This document shows, piece by piece, positions 1-8,652 of a stretch of DNA of 64,000 nucleotides. Where the stretch lies: NCBI GenBank assembly GCA_905197685.1, contig CAJJZS010000001.1, forward strand, positions 437,717-501,716, read 5' to 3'. The first letter of the stretch is position 1. Each line of letters begins with the position of its first letter. The position numbers were made by a program, and so were the translations under genes. The notes under the pieces were generated by a model. That model ran no database searches, had not been told where the DNA came from, and saw nothing but the letters and a program-made list of their open reading frames with translations. Source of the DNA: an uncultured Oscillospiraceae bacterium (GTDB lineage: Bacteria > Bacillota > Clostridia > Oscillospirales > Ruminococcaceae).

Positions 1-1
1 A

Positions 2-214
2 TCTGCCTGTGCAGGAGCTTTGCAAGTTCAGCTTGCGGGAAATGCATATTATTTTGGCAAGTTGTATGAAAAACCGACCATCGGGGATTCAATTCGACCG
101 ATAGAAATTTCAGATATTGTCAAAGCAAACCGCCTAATGTATGTTTGCGATGTTTTGTGTCTGGTGTTTTGTTGTTTGGCAAGAACACTTGTTTACATTG
201 TGCTTTTCTCGTAA
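2..214 (+). CDS. cbiB: Adenosylcobinamide-phosphate synthase, C-terminal end (partial)
   Basis: Only the last 70 codons lie in the window; the frame is open from base 2. Visible are the family's conserved segments: an AGALQVQLAG stretch, YFGK, EKPTIGD, and the IVKANRLM motif, followed by a hydrophobic last helix. CbiB/CobD(cobalamin) is an integral membrane enzyme that attaches aminopropanol or its phosphate to cobyric acid to form cobinamide (phosphate). Its place directly before a threonine-phosphate decarboxylase, whose product it uses, supports the call. The stop is 48 bases before the next start, so it is probably in the same operon. Confidence 0.9.
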   Translation, partial: SACAGALQVQLAGNAYYFGKLYEKPTIGDSIRPIEISDIVKANRLMYVCDVLCLVFCCLARTLVYIVLFS

Positions 215-262
215 AGTGGCATAAATAAAGCAAAATAAAGCTGTAAAGGGGAGTGCCTTCAC

Positions 263-1594
263 ATGATAAAATTGACCCACGGCGGCGATATTTACTCGGC
301 AAAAGAACGAATGGAAGGGGAAATTATTGATTTTTCCGCAAATATCAATCCTTTGGGATTGCCCGATTCGGTTAAAAAGGCGTTGATGGAATCAATGGAT
401 TGCTTTTCCTGTTATCCTGACCCGATTTGCAGAGAGTTGGTTAAGAAAATTGCAAAATCGGAGGGGACAGAAACAGAAAATATTCTGTGCGCAAACGGTG
501 CGGCGGACTTGATTTTTCGTATTTCCCAGGCAATACGTCCGAGAAATGCGTTGTTGGCAGTTCCTACTTTTTCGGAATATGAACAGGCGCTTTTGTCGGT
601 CGGCTGCCATATTCGATATTTTAATCTGTCGCAAGAAAATGATTTTTGTCTGACAGAAGATTTTCTGGAAGAAATTCGCCCCGATACAGATTTGATTTTT
701 TTATGTAATCCAAACAATCCGACCGGGCAGCTGATTGCTCCGCGGCTTTTGGAAAAAATCTTGGCTCGCTGTTCTTCCTGCGGAACAATGTTGGTTGTGG
801 ACGAATGTTTTCGGGATTTCTTGGACAATCCTCAGGAAAACAGTATGGTTTCCTGGGTTTCCTCCTTTCCGAATCTGATGATTCTAAGAGCTTTTACCAA
901 GCATTATGCGATGGCAGGTTTGCGTTTGGGTTACTGTTTGTGCAGTAATACTCCGCTTTTGGAACGAATGGCGCAGTGCGGTCAACCGTGGAGTGTTTCC
1001 GTACCGGCGCAGATTGCGGGAGCAGCTGCTTTAGAAGATACCGACTACTTAACAAAAACGCGGGAGTGGCTTCAATCTGAAAGGGAATATCTGAAATCGG
1101 AGCTGAATCGTCTCGGAATCAAAGTTATTGGTTCTCAGGCAAACTATCTTTTTTTCCGTTTGGAAGATTCGGAGACTTTACCGTCTTTTTTGGAAAAGAA
1201 AGGAATTCTTATCCGTTCCTGTGCAAATTATCGTGGGTTAGACAGCGCTTACTATCGAATTGCGGTAAAGTCCCACAAGGATAATCAAACGCTGGTAAAC
1301 GCTTTTACCGAGTATCTTGCTCCGGAAGAAGAAGCGGAGCAAGAACAAGTCGCCCTTTCTGATGAACAGAAAAACATATCGGAAGAATATGCAGAGGCAG
1401 AGCAAACAGAACAACCGAAAGAGGAACGGGAAGACGATGAGCTGATTGTTGTGGAACAGCCGGATTTTGAATTGCCGCAACCGGATTTGCAGAAAGAATC
1501 GTCTGTCCCTCCTTTGTCCGATGCAGAACAGAAAAAACAATATCATTTTTTAAGGAAAAAATCGAAAAAATATGATTGGGAAGGGGAGGAATAA
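263..1594 (+). CDS. cobD: Threonine-phosphate decarboxylase (PLP aminotransferase fold) with acidic C-terminal tail
   Basis: Fold type I PLP enzyme that decarboxylates L-threonine phosphate to (R)-1-amino-2-propanol phosphate, used by CbiB in cobalamin synthesis. The N-terminus shows the HGGDIY and FSANINPLG motifs typical of CobD/CobC. The PLP lysine is expected at Lys213 in the FTKHYAMAGLRLGY segment, and CNPNNPTG is present. The start ATG is preceded by an AAAGGGGAG ribosome binding site. The enzyme should end near residue 352 (usual length about 360). About 90 further residues, rich in Glu, Asp, Gln and Pro and ending in a short basic stretch, follow as a probably disordered tail. The family call is sure; the role of the tail is unknown. 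Confidence 0.92.
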   Translation: MIKLTHGGDIYSAKERMEGEIIDFSANINPLGLPDSVKKALMESMDCFSCYPDPICRELVKKIAKSEGTETENILCANGAADLIFRISQAIRPRNALLAVPTFSEYEQALLSVGCHIRYFNLSQENDFCLTEDFLEEIRPDTDLIFLCNPNNPTGQLIAPRLLEKILARCSSCGTMLVVDECFRDFLDNPQENSMVSWVSSFPNLMILRAFTKHYAMAGLRLGYCLCSNTPLLERMAQCGQPWSVSVPAQIAGAAALEDTDYLTKTREWLQSEREYLKSELNRLGIKVIGSQANYLFFRLEDSETLPSFLEKKGILIRSCANYRGLDSAYYRIAVKSHKDNQTLVNAFTEYLAPEEEAEQEQVALSDEQKNISEEYAEAEQTEQPKEEREDDELIVVEQPDFELPQPDLQKESSVPPLSDAEQKKQYHFLRKKSKKYDWEGEE

Positions 1595-1596
1595 CG

Positions 1597-3123
1597 ATGG
1601 CAAAAGCAATTATGGTGCAGGGAACGATGTCCAATGCAGGGAAAAGCTATCTGGCAGCTGCATTGTGCCGTATTTTTAAACAGGACGGATATCGTGTTGC
1701 TCCGTTTAAATCGCAGAATATGGCGTTAAATTCGTTTATCACAAAGGAAGGTTTGGAAATGGGGCGGGCACAGGTCATGCAGGCAGAAGCCGCCGGAATC
1801 GAGCCTTCTGTTTTGATGAATCCAATCCTTTTAAAACCGACCAACGACACCGGATCACAGGTTATCGTAAACGGTGAAGTGATGGGAAATATGTCTGCCA
1901 GAGAATATTATAAACATAAATTAGAATTAATTCCCGAAATTATGAAGGCATACCGTCAGTTGGACAGAGAGTATGACATCATTGTTTTAGAGGGTGCCGG
2001 CAGTCCGGCAGAAATCAATTTAAAACAGGATGATATTGTCAATATGGGAATGGCAAAGCTTGCAAAAGCTCCGGTTTTGTTGGTAGGAGATATCGACCGC
2101 GGGGGTGTTTTTGCTTCTCTGGCGGGCACTTTAATGCTGTTGGAGCCGGACGAGCAAAAGATGGTAAAGGGTTTGGTCATCAATAAATTCCGCGGAGATG
2201 TTTCCATTTTAAAACCGGGATTAAAGCAGATTGAGGATATTACCCAAAAGGAAGTTGTCGGTGTTGTTCCTTATATGAATTTGGATTTAGAGGATGAGGA
2301 CAGCCTTTCCGAACGGTTTTCCAGAAAAAATATTGCTTCGATGATTGATATTGCGGTAGTTCGTCTGCCGCGCATCTCCAACTTTACCGATTTTAACAGT
2401 CTGGAATGTATTTCCGGCGTATCGGTTCGCTATGTTGTTTCTCCGTCAGAGCTTCGTTCTCCCGATATGCTGATTCTTCCCGGAACCAAAAACACGATGG
2501 AAGATTTGTTGTGGATGCGTCAATCCGGAATGGAAGCCGCCGTATTAAAACTTGCTGCGGCAGGAACCCCGATTTTCGGTATCTGCGGCGGTTATCAAAT
2601 GTTAGGACAGGAGCTGCATGACCCGAACGGGGTGGAACACGGCGGTGTCTTAAAAGGACTGGGACTTTTACCGACCAAAACGGTATTTGCCGAAGAAAAG
2701 GTAAGAACGCAGGTAAGCGGAACAACCGGAGACTGGTCCTCCACCGTTTTTGCAAAGATGAGCGGAATTTCTTACGAAGGATATGAAATCCATATGGGAC
2801 AAACAGAGATTTTGCAGCAAAAACAAGATTCTTCCGTTTCGTTCGGCAGCATTGAAAACAGAAACGGACAGCCCTGCCGGCAAATTCAGGGTTGTTGCCG
2901 CAACAATGTATTCGGGACTTATCTGCATGGAATTTTTGACCGACCGCAGATGGCGCAGGGAATCGTGCAGCAGCTGTGCGAGAGAAAAGGACTTGACCCG
3001 CAGCAGATTTCGGCGGTAGATTTTACACAGTATAAGGAAAAACAGTATGATTTGCTTGCAAAAGGCGTTCGTGAAAGCCTTGATATGAAGAAAATCTATC
3101 AGATTTTAGAAGAAGGGATTTAG
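1597..3123 (+). CDS. cobQ: Cobyric acid synthase
   Basis: ATP- and glutamine-dependent amidase that amidates four side chains of adenosylcobyrinic acid a,c-diamide. The N-terminal domain is a dethiobiotin-synthetase-like P-loop ATPase (GTMSNAGKSYLA near residues 8-20, followed by FKSQNMALNS). The C-terminal domain is a class I glutamine amidotransferase with nucleophile Cys330 in GICGGYQMLG and His444 in YLHGIFD. The frame is open from a TTG at 1576, but that start would overlap cobD. The ATG at 1597 has GGGGAGGA at 1583-1590, so I use it; this gives 508 residues, the normal family size. It sits three bases after cobD and abuts cobA. Confidence 0.96.
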   Translation: MAKAIMVQGTMSNAGKSYLAAALCRIFKQDGYRVAPFKSQNMALNSFITKEGLEMGRAQVMQAEAAGIEPSVLMNPILLKPTNDTGSQVIVNGEVMGNMSAREYYKHKLELIPEIMKAYRQLDREYDIIVLEGAGSPAEINLKQDDIVNMGMAKLAKAPVLLVGDIDRGGVFASLAGTLMLLEPDEQKMVKGLVINKFRGDVSILKPGLKQIEDITQKEVVGVVPYMNLDLEDEDSLSERFSRKNIASMIDIAVVRLPRISNFTDFNSLECISGVSVRYVVSPSELRSPDMLILPGTKNTMEDLLWMRQSGMEAAVLKLAAAGTPIFGICGGYQMLGQELHDPNGVEHGGVLKGLGLLPTKTVFAEEKVRTQVSGTTGDWSSTVFAKMSGISYEGYEIHMGQTEILQQKQDSSVSFGSIENRNGQPCRQIQGCCRNNVFGTYLHGIFDRPQMAQGIVQQLCERKGLDPQQISAVDFTQYKEKQYDLLAKGVRESLDMKKIYQILEEGI

Positions 3124-3651
3124 ATGGCAGAAAACCGTGGACTGATTCATGTTTATTGCGGGGACGGAAAAGGAAAAACAACAGCTGCTGTCGGTTTGGC
3201 TGTCCGCGCTGCCGGAAGAAACTTTCGGGTAACAATGGTTCAATTTTTAAAGAGTACCGACACCGGAGAGCTAAACAGTTTGAAAAAAATCGGAGGAATC
3301 CGTCTGATTCGCAGCCAAGAAGCGTTGGGATTTACTTTTCGTATGAATGAGGAGCAAAAGCGTCATGCGGCGGCAGTTCAGCAACAGCTTTGGGAACAGG
3401 CGCTTGCTGCGGTTGAGTCCAGCGATTTGCTGATTTTAGATGAGGTGATGGCGGCTCTTTCTTCCGGTATGATTTCAGAAAGTCAGGTTTTGGATTTTCT
3501 TGATAAAAAGCCGGAGGATTTGGAGGTTGTTCTAACCGGAAGAAATCCTCCGAAAGCGGTGCTGGAACGCGCAGATTATATTTCAGAAATCAAGAAAATT
3601 CGACATCCGTTTGACAGCGGAATCCCGGCGAGGGAAGGAATCGAAAAGTAA
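3124..3651 (+). CDS. cobA: Cob(I)yrinic acid a,c-diamide adenosyltransferase (CobA/CobO/BtuR type)
   Basis: Transfers the 5'-deoxyadenosyl group of ATP to the Co(I) centre of the corrin. The P-loop variant GDGKGKTT at residues 13-20 and the following AAVGLAVRAAG helix are diagnostic of the CobA fold. LLILDEVMAAL supplies the Walker B-like acidic residues, and the length of 175 residues fits. The ATG starts directly after the cobQ stop (TAG at 3121-3123), with its ribosome binding site (GAAGAAGGG) inside the end of cobQ, which suggests translational coupling. An adenosyltransferase beside CobQ is expected, since CobQ acts on the adenosylated corrin. Confidence 0.95.
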   Translation: MAENRGLIHVYCGDGKGKTTAAVGLAVRAAGRNFRVTMVQFLKSTDTGELNSLKKIGGIRLIRSQEALGFTFRMNEEQKRHAAAVQQQLWEQALAAVESSDLLILDEVMAALSSGMISESQVLDFLDKKPEDLEVVLTGRNPPKAVLERADYISEIKKIRHPFDSGIPAREGIEK

Positions 3652-3674
3652 AGCAGAAACGGGAGGAACACAAA

Positions 3675-4316
3675 ATGGAAAAAATACAGCTGCAACAGGT
3701 ACTGCCCGCAGAGATTGAAAAACGCAGTTTTGAAATCATTACCGAAGAATTAAAGCGCAGGGGAGAAGAGGATAAAATTCTTCCCGAAAATGAATTGGTT
3801 GTGAAAAGGGTCATTCATACCACCGCTGATTTTGAATATGTTGAAAATCTCTGTATTTCTCAGGGAGCGGTAGCAAAAGGAATCGAGGCAATCAAAAACG
3901 GAGCCTGCATTGTAACCGATACTCAGATGGCAAAATCAGGAATCAATAAGAAAAAATTAGCGCAGTTTGGCGGAGAGGTATTCTGTTTTATGTCTGATGA
4001 AGATGTTGCGCAAAAGGCAAAGCAGGAAGGAACCACACGCGCAACGGCAAGTATGGAAAAGGCAGCTTCTTTGAACAAGCCGCTGATTTTTGCAGTTGGA
4101 AATGCTCCTACTGCCTTAGTCAAGCTCTATGAAATGATTGAGGAAGGGAGAATCTGCCCCAAACTGATTATCGGTGTTCCGGTTGGTTTTGTTAATGTTG
4201 TAGAAGCAAAAGAACTGATTTTACAGACAAAAATCCCGTACATTGTAGCAAGAGGTCGCAAAGGCGGCAGTAATGTGGCGGCAGCCATCTGCAATGCAAT
4301 CCTATATCAAATTTAA
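3675..4316 (+). CDS. cobH: Precorrin-8X / cobalt-precorrin-8 methylmutase
   Basis: Catalyses the methyl shift from C-11 to C-12 that forms (hydrogeno)cobyrinic acid. The 213-residue protein has the family's I-E-x-R-S-F segment near the N-terminus (IEKRSF), the conserved catalytic histidine in RVIHTTADFE (His48), the NGACIVTDTQMAKSGI segment, and IIGVPVGFVNVVEAKE near the C-terminus. In anaerobes the gene is usually called cbiC. It is the last gene of the cobalamin cluster, 23 bases after cobA with a GGGAGG ribosome binding site. A strong hairpin follows within 4 bases of its stop. Confidence 0.95.
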   Translation: MEKIQLQQVLPAEIEKRSFEIITEELKRRGEEDKILPENELVVKRVIHTTADFEYVENLCISQGAVAKGIEAIKNGACIVTDTQMAKSGINKKKLAQFGGEVFCFMSDEDVAQKAKQEGTTRATASMEKAASLNKPLIFAVGNAPTALVKLYEMIEEGRICPKLIIGVPVGFVNVVEAKELILQTKIPYIVARGRKGGSNVAAAICNAILYQI

Positions 4317-4319
4317 TCA

Positions 4320-4366
4320 GGATACAAAAAAGGAACGGCTTCTTATTCCGTTCCTTTTTTGTATCC
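4320..4366. terminator. Bidirectional terminator between cobH and the minus-strand fumarase-like gene
   Basis: Near-perfect inverted repeat GGATACAAAAAAGGAACGG ... CCGTTCCTTTTTTGTATCC with a short loop. The A and T runs in the arms give a U-tract in either direction, and it lies between convergent genes. Confidence 0.9.
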
Positions 4367-4384
4367 TTGATAGTATCAAATGAA

Positions 4385-5227
4385 TTAGATAACTTCTGTT
4401 GCGTGGCGGGTAACATGGCAGCCCAAGTTGACTGCTACCGGTAAACTGGAAACATGGGTCGGGTAAGACATGATATTGACTGCCAAAGCGGTAACTGTTC
4501 CGCCCATATTTTCCGGACCGATGCCAAGACGGTTGACACGATCTAAAATTTCACTTTCCATATCGGTATAATACAGCTTTTTGTTGTAGGTAAACAGGTC
4601 GCGGCACAGCGCTTTTTTGGCAAGCAAGGTACACATTTCGGTGTTTCCTCCGATTCCGACTCCGATAATCAAAGGAGTACAGGATTTTCCCTTGTTTGCC
4701 TGAACACAGTCCACAACATAACGGATAATATCCTCTTTGGTTGCGCTTGCATGGAACATCTTCATAGAGCTTGCGTTTTCACTTCCTGCACCCTGCGGAA
4801 CCACAGTCAAAGTAATGCTGTTGCCGGGAACCAAACGAGTATGGATAATTGCGGGGGTATTGTCCTCGGTGTTTTGACGGTTTAAGGGGTCATGCACAAC
4901 CGATTTTCTCAGATTTCCTTCTGTATATGCCTGACGAACTCCTTCGTTTACGGCGTCCTCAAATAACTCTCCCGCAATATGCACATCTTGTCCGATATCG
5001 GCAAAAATAACAACCATACCGGTATCCTGACAGATTGGAATACTGGTGTGCTGGGAAGTTTTATAATTTTCGATAATGCTGTTGATTGCTCGTTTTCCGT
5101 TTGGAGAAATCTCGCAGTCATAAGCGGTATCCAATGTCAGTTTGATGTCGGACGGTAAAAATTTGTTTGCGCGCAGACATAAATTTTTTACGGTACGGGT
5201 AATCGTTTCGGATGTGATAGTTCTCAT
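4385..5227 (-). CDS. Class I (iron-sulfur) fumarate/tartrate hydratase alpha subunit, without an adjacent beta subunit
   Basis: Oxygen-sensitive [4Fe-4S] hydro-lyase subunit (FumA N-terminal half / TtdA family) that hydrates fumarate to malate or acts on a related dicarboxylate. Three likely cluster cysteines are visible: Cys66 in PICQDTG, Cys183 in KSCTPLIIGVGIGG and Cys270 in NLGCHVTRHA. The length of 280 residues is normal for an alpha subunit. The ATG has GGAGGG 7 bases upstream. These enzymes normally need a beta subunit encoded directly downstream, but here transcription meets the terminator shared with cobH. The upstream partner, 13 bases away, is an amidohydrolase. The substrate cannot be read from the sequence. 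Confidence 0.88.
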   Translation of the reverse strand: MRTITSETITRTVKNLCLRANKFLPSDIKLTLDTAYDCEISPNGKRAINSIIENYKTSQHTSIPICQDTGMVVIFADIGQDVHIAGELFEDAVNEGVRQAYTEGNLRKSVVHDPLNRQNTEDNTPAIIHTRLVPGNSITLTVVPQGAGSENASSMKMFHASATKEDIIRYVVDCVQANKGKSCTPLIIGVGIGGNTEMCTLLAKKALCRDLFTYNKKLYYTDMESEILDRVNRLGIGPENMGGTVTALAVNIMSYPTHVSSLPVAVNLGCHVTRHATEVI

Positions 5228-5240
5228 AAAAAAGCCCTCC

Positions 5241-6419
5241 TTATGATTTTACGATATTGCCGTTAATAGAAACCAAACAAGGTTTTGCTGCTAATGTAAG
5301 CGGGTCGCAGGAAAAAACAGAGAAATCGGCATCTTTTCCGACCTTTAACGAACCGACTCGTTCATCAATACCGACAATCTGCGCAGCGTGAATGGTAATT
5401 GCCGCCAAAGCCTGCATATAGTCCATTCCTTCCCGAACTGCCATACCTGCGCAAACCGGAAGTAAACCAATCGGCATAACATTGTAATCGGTACAGATGG
5501 CAGTCATGATTCCGTGGCGGGAAAGAATTGCCGGATTGGAATCGGACGCGTTGCAAAGTTCCGGTTTGCTGCGTGTTGTCATAATCGGTCCGGTGATTGC
5601 TTTGGCATTTTCTTGCGCCAATTCTTCGGCAATCAGGTGTCCCTCGGTACAGTGAACCAAAACATAGTCCAGATGAAATTCTTTTGCGATACGAATGGCA
5701 GTAAAGATATCGTCGGCTCGGTGACAATGAAAATGCGCTTTCAGCTCTCCCTTTATCACAGGAACCAGAGCGTCGCATTTTGCGTCAAACTCCGGTGGGT
5801 CGGTATCCTCGTCCTCCTGAGATTTGCAAATATCTTCATAGTATCGCTGCGCTTTTTTCAGCTGTTCCCGAATTAAGGCAGCGGTCGCCATTCTTGTCAT
5901 CGGAGTTTCCGATTTATCGTTGTAACAGTTTTTGGGGTTTTCTCCCAAAGCAAATTTCATGGCAACCGGCTCTTTTACGGTCATACGATCCACATTTTTT
6001 CCGTATGTTTTCATAGCAAGAAACTGTCCGCCGATTGGATTTGCGCTTCCCGGACCGGTAATTACAGTTGTTACCGCAGCCTCAACCGCCTCTTCAAAGC
6101 TTTTGTTTAAAGGATTTACCGCATCAATTCCGCGAAGGTGAGGCGTAATCGGGTCGGTAATTTCGTTTAAATCGTCGCCCTCAAAATTTAATCCTTCTTC
6201 GGCAAGTCCCATATGACAGTGAGCGTCAATAAAGCCGGGATAAATTGTTTTGCCGGACAGATCCATTATTTCTTCTCCGTTGTCCGGCAAAGGGCAGTCG
6301 GACATCGGACCCAAAGCGCGAATGATTCCGTTTTGTACTTGAAGGAATCCGTCCGAAACGGTAAGAAATCCGTTTTCACACGGTTCCATTGTCATCAGGT
6401 TAGCATGAATAAAAAGCAT
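5241..6419 (-). CDS. Amidohydrolase, metal-dependent (imidazolonepropionase-like)
   Basis: Composite amidohydrolase: an N-terminal beta-sandwich part, a TIM barrel, and a C-terminal sandwich strand pair ending in GSLKVGKDADFSVF. Metal ligands are visible: His67 and His69 in FIDAHCHMG, a central histidine in KAHFHCHRADD, a second in YVLVHCTEG, and a catalytic Asp in AICTDYNV. Length is 392 residues. The start ATG has GGAGG (complement of 6426-6430) at good spacing. Members of this group cleave cyclic amides or hydantoin-like rings; the substrate is not evident. It shares an operon with the downstream hydratase alpha subunit, so a two-step route from a cyclic amide to a dicarboxylate is a possible inference. 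Confidence 0.85.
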   Translation of the reverse strand: MLFIHANLMTMEPCENGFLTVSDGFLQVQNGIIRALGPMSDCPLPDNGEEIMDLSGKTIYPGFIDAHCHMGLAEEGLNFEGDDLNEITDPITPHLRGIDAVNPLNKSFEEAVEAAVTTVITGPGSANPIGGQFLAMKTYGKNVDRMTVKEPVAMKFALGENPKNCYNDKSETPMTRMATAALIREQLKKAQRYYEDICKSQEDEDTDPPEFDAKCDALVPVIKGELKAHFHCHRADDIFTAIRIAKEFHLDYVLVHCTEGHLIAEELAQENAKAITGPIMTTRSKPELCNASDSNPAILSRHGIMTAICTDYNVMPIGLLPVCAGMAVREGMDYMQALAAITIHAAQIVGIDERVGSLKVGKDADFSVFSCDPLTLAAKPCLVSINGNIVKS

Positions 6420-6460
6420 ATCAAACCTCCAACGCAGAGCGTATCAAAATAATTATTTTT

Positions 6461-6489
6461 ATTATACACTAAAAAAGATGTTTTGAAAA
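6461..6489 (-). promoter_or_regulatory. Probable sigma-A promoter of the amidohydrolase-hydratase operon
   Basis: On the minus strand: TTTTCA (6484-6489), 17 bases, TATAAT (6461-6466), about 40 bases before the ATG. The rest of the 6420-6723 gap is AT-rich with no gene visible. Confidence 0.6.
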
Positions 6490-6723
6490 CCACTTTTTGT
6501 GCATTATTTGCTATATTTTTTGCTGTACAAAGGATAGTTTGCTCCGGATTTTTCTGCTTGCTTTTTGATTCGGTTTTCTTTAAAAACAATAAAATTAAAA
6601 ACTTATCGCAAGAAATTTCAAATAGATATTGAGAGAGTCAAGGGGATATGATAAAATGGAAGAAGATAGAAAGGTCGATTTTCTAAATATCCCTTTCATT
6701 ATTAAAAAAACGGAGAAATGTTT

Positions 6724-8631
6724 ATGATAGTATCACTGGAAAATGTATTTAAATATTACGGCGCAGACTGTATTTTAAGAGATGTTTGCGCAGCAATCAA
6801 CGAAAAAGACCGAATCGGTTTGGTCGGCGCAAACGGCGAGGGAAAAACAACACTGCTCAATGTGCTTACCGGCGCTTTGGATTATGAGGAAGGTTCTGTC
6901 AATCGAACCAACGGAAAGGTTATCGGTTATCTAAAACAGAACAGCGGACTGGCAAACGGAAAAACCATTCAGCAGGAAATGGAAGCTGTTTTTGCCGATT
7001 TGATTGCGTTGGGCGAAGAGGTAGACGCTCTTCAGAAAAAAATGGCTTTGGTACACGAAAATCCAACCGAGTATGAGGCGGTGTCTGCCGAATATACCAA
7101 GAAACTGGCTCGTTTTGAGGCAAGGGACGGTTATCAGATTCAGGTGAAGATAAATACCATATTAAACGGTATGGGGTTTGGCGATTATGACCGCAACATT
7201 ATTACGGATAATCTGTCCGGCGGAGAAAAAACAAGACTGGCAACAGCGCGTCTTTTGTTGATGGAGCCGGATTTGCTGATTTTGGACGAGCCGACCAACC
7301 ACTTGGATTTCAAAACGCTGAGCTGGTTGGAAGACTACCTTGCCGCATATAAAGGAGCAATTTTGGTTGTATCGCATGACCGTTACTTTTTAAACCGATT
7401 GGTGAATCATATCTGGGAATTGGAAAGAACGGTGCTGACTGCCTATCGCGGCAATTACTCTTCTTATGTTGTACAGAAAAAAGAGCGGGTGGAGCGTCAG
7501 CTCAAAGAATACGAGCTTCAGCAGGAACAGATTAAGTCGATGGAGGAATTTATCGCTAAAAATATTGTGCGCGCCTCCACCTCTAAAAGCGCAAAATCCC
7601 GAATTGCCGCTTTGGAGCGCATGGATCGAATCGAAAAACCGGTTATCTGGGAAAAGAAAGCTGCATTTCGATTTGAATATGATGAACCTCCGGTTAAAGA
7701 TGTTTTCCACGGAGAGGATTTAAGTATCGCAGTGGGAGAAGGGACAAATCGGAAAGTTTTATGCAAAGATATGCGGTTGGATGTGATGCGCGGCGAAAAA
7801 ATTGCAATCATCGGACAGAACGGCGTCGGAAAATCTTCCTTATTAAAGGCAATTCAGAATCTGATTCCGTTGCAGTCGGGACATTTTGAATGGGGACAAA
7901 AGGTAAAAACAACCTACTATGAACAGGAAAACCGCCAGCTGCACCCCGAAAAAACAGCAATCAATGAAATATGGGACCGTTTTCCGAATATGTATGAGGT
8001 AGAGGTCCGCAATATTTTGGGGCGCGTTCTCCTTTCCGGCGACGATGTATATAAAAAGGTAGGAAGTCTTTCCGGCGGAGAAAGGGCGAAGGTTGCCTTT
8101 GCCATCATGATGTTGGAGCGAGGAAATGTTCTTATCCTGGACGAACCGACCAACCATTTGGATATCGGCAGCAAAGAGGTATTGGAAGATGCTCTGGAAG
8201 CCTTTGACGGTACGATTATCATGGTATCTCATGACCGTTATTTGCTCAACCGAATTCCAACAAAAATTATCGAAATGACTTCGGAAGGTTACGAAATTTA
8301 CAATGGCAAATATGATTTCTATCTGGAAAATAAGGTGGAATCGCAGCCGCAAAAAGCAGAACCGACCGAAGAGAAAAAGCAGGCGGCGCAAAAGTTTTAC
8401 AAAACAAAGGCAGACCGCGCAAAACAGGCAGCTGCAAGAAAACGAATCTCTTTCCTGGAAAAGACAATGGAAGAAAATGAACATCGGATTGCTGAATTGA
8501 CGGAACAAATGTCCTCTCCGGAAATTGCGGCAGATTATCAAAAGGTAGAAGAAATCTGCGCTCAGATTGAGTTTTTGAAAAATCAAAACGATGAATATGG
8601 GGAAGAGTGGTTGCTTCTGTCCGAAGAATAA
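6724..8631 (+). CDS. ABC-F family ATPase (ribosome-associated type, Uup/YdiF-like)
   Basis: Two fused ABC ATPase domains without membrane segments, the hallmark of ABC-F proteins that act on the ribosome as translation factors or antibiotic-protection proteins. Domain 1 has Walker A GANGEGKTT, signature LSGGEKTRLA and Walker B LLILDEPTNHLD. Domain 2 has GQNGVGKSS, LSGGERAKVA and LILDEPTNHLD. The charged inter-domain linker is rich in Glu, Gln and Lys. The last 80 residues form a coiled coil like that of Uup and YdiF. The frame also has an ATG at 6718, but GGAG at 6712-6715 is better spaced for the ATG at 6724. Resistance function cannot be inferred from sequence alone. Confidence 0.93.
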   Translation: MIVSLENVFKYYGADCILRDVCAAINEKDRIGLVGANGEGKTTLLNVLTGALDYEEGSVNRTNGKVIGYLKQNSGLANGKTIQQEMEAVFADLIALGEEVDALQKKMALVHENPTEYEAVSAEYTKKLARFEARDGYQIQVKINTILNGMGFGDYDRNIITDNLSGGEKTRLATARLLLMEPDLLILDEPTNHLDFKTLSWLEDYLAAYKGAILVVSHDRYFLNRLVNHIWELERTVLTAYRGNYSSYVVQKKERVERQLKEYELQQEQIKSMEEFIAKNIVRASTSKSAKSRIAALERMDRIEKPVIWEKKAAFRFEYDEPPVKDVFHGEDLSIAVGEGTNRKVLCKDMRLDVMRGEKIAIIGQNGVGKSSLLKAIQNLIPLQSGHFEWGQKVKTTYYEQENRQLHPEKTAINEIWDRFPNMYEVEVRNILGRVLLSGDDVYKKVGSLSGGERAKVAFAIMMLERGNVLILDEPTNHLDIGSKEVLEDALEAFDGTIIMVSHDRYLLNRIPTKIIEMTSEGYEIYNGKYDFYLENKVESQPQKAEPTEEKKQAAQKFYKTKADRAKQAAARKRISFLEKTMEENEHRIAELTEQMSSPEIAADYQKVEEICAQIEFLKNQNDEYGEEWLLLSEE

Positions 8632-8652
8632 AGAAAGGAAGGCTATCTTTCG

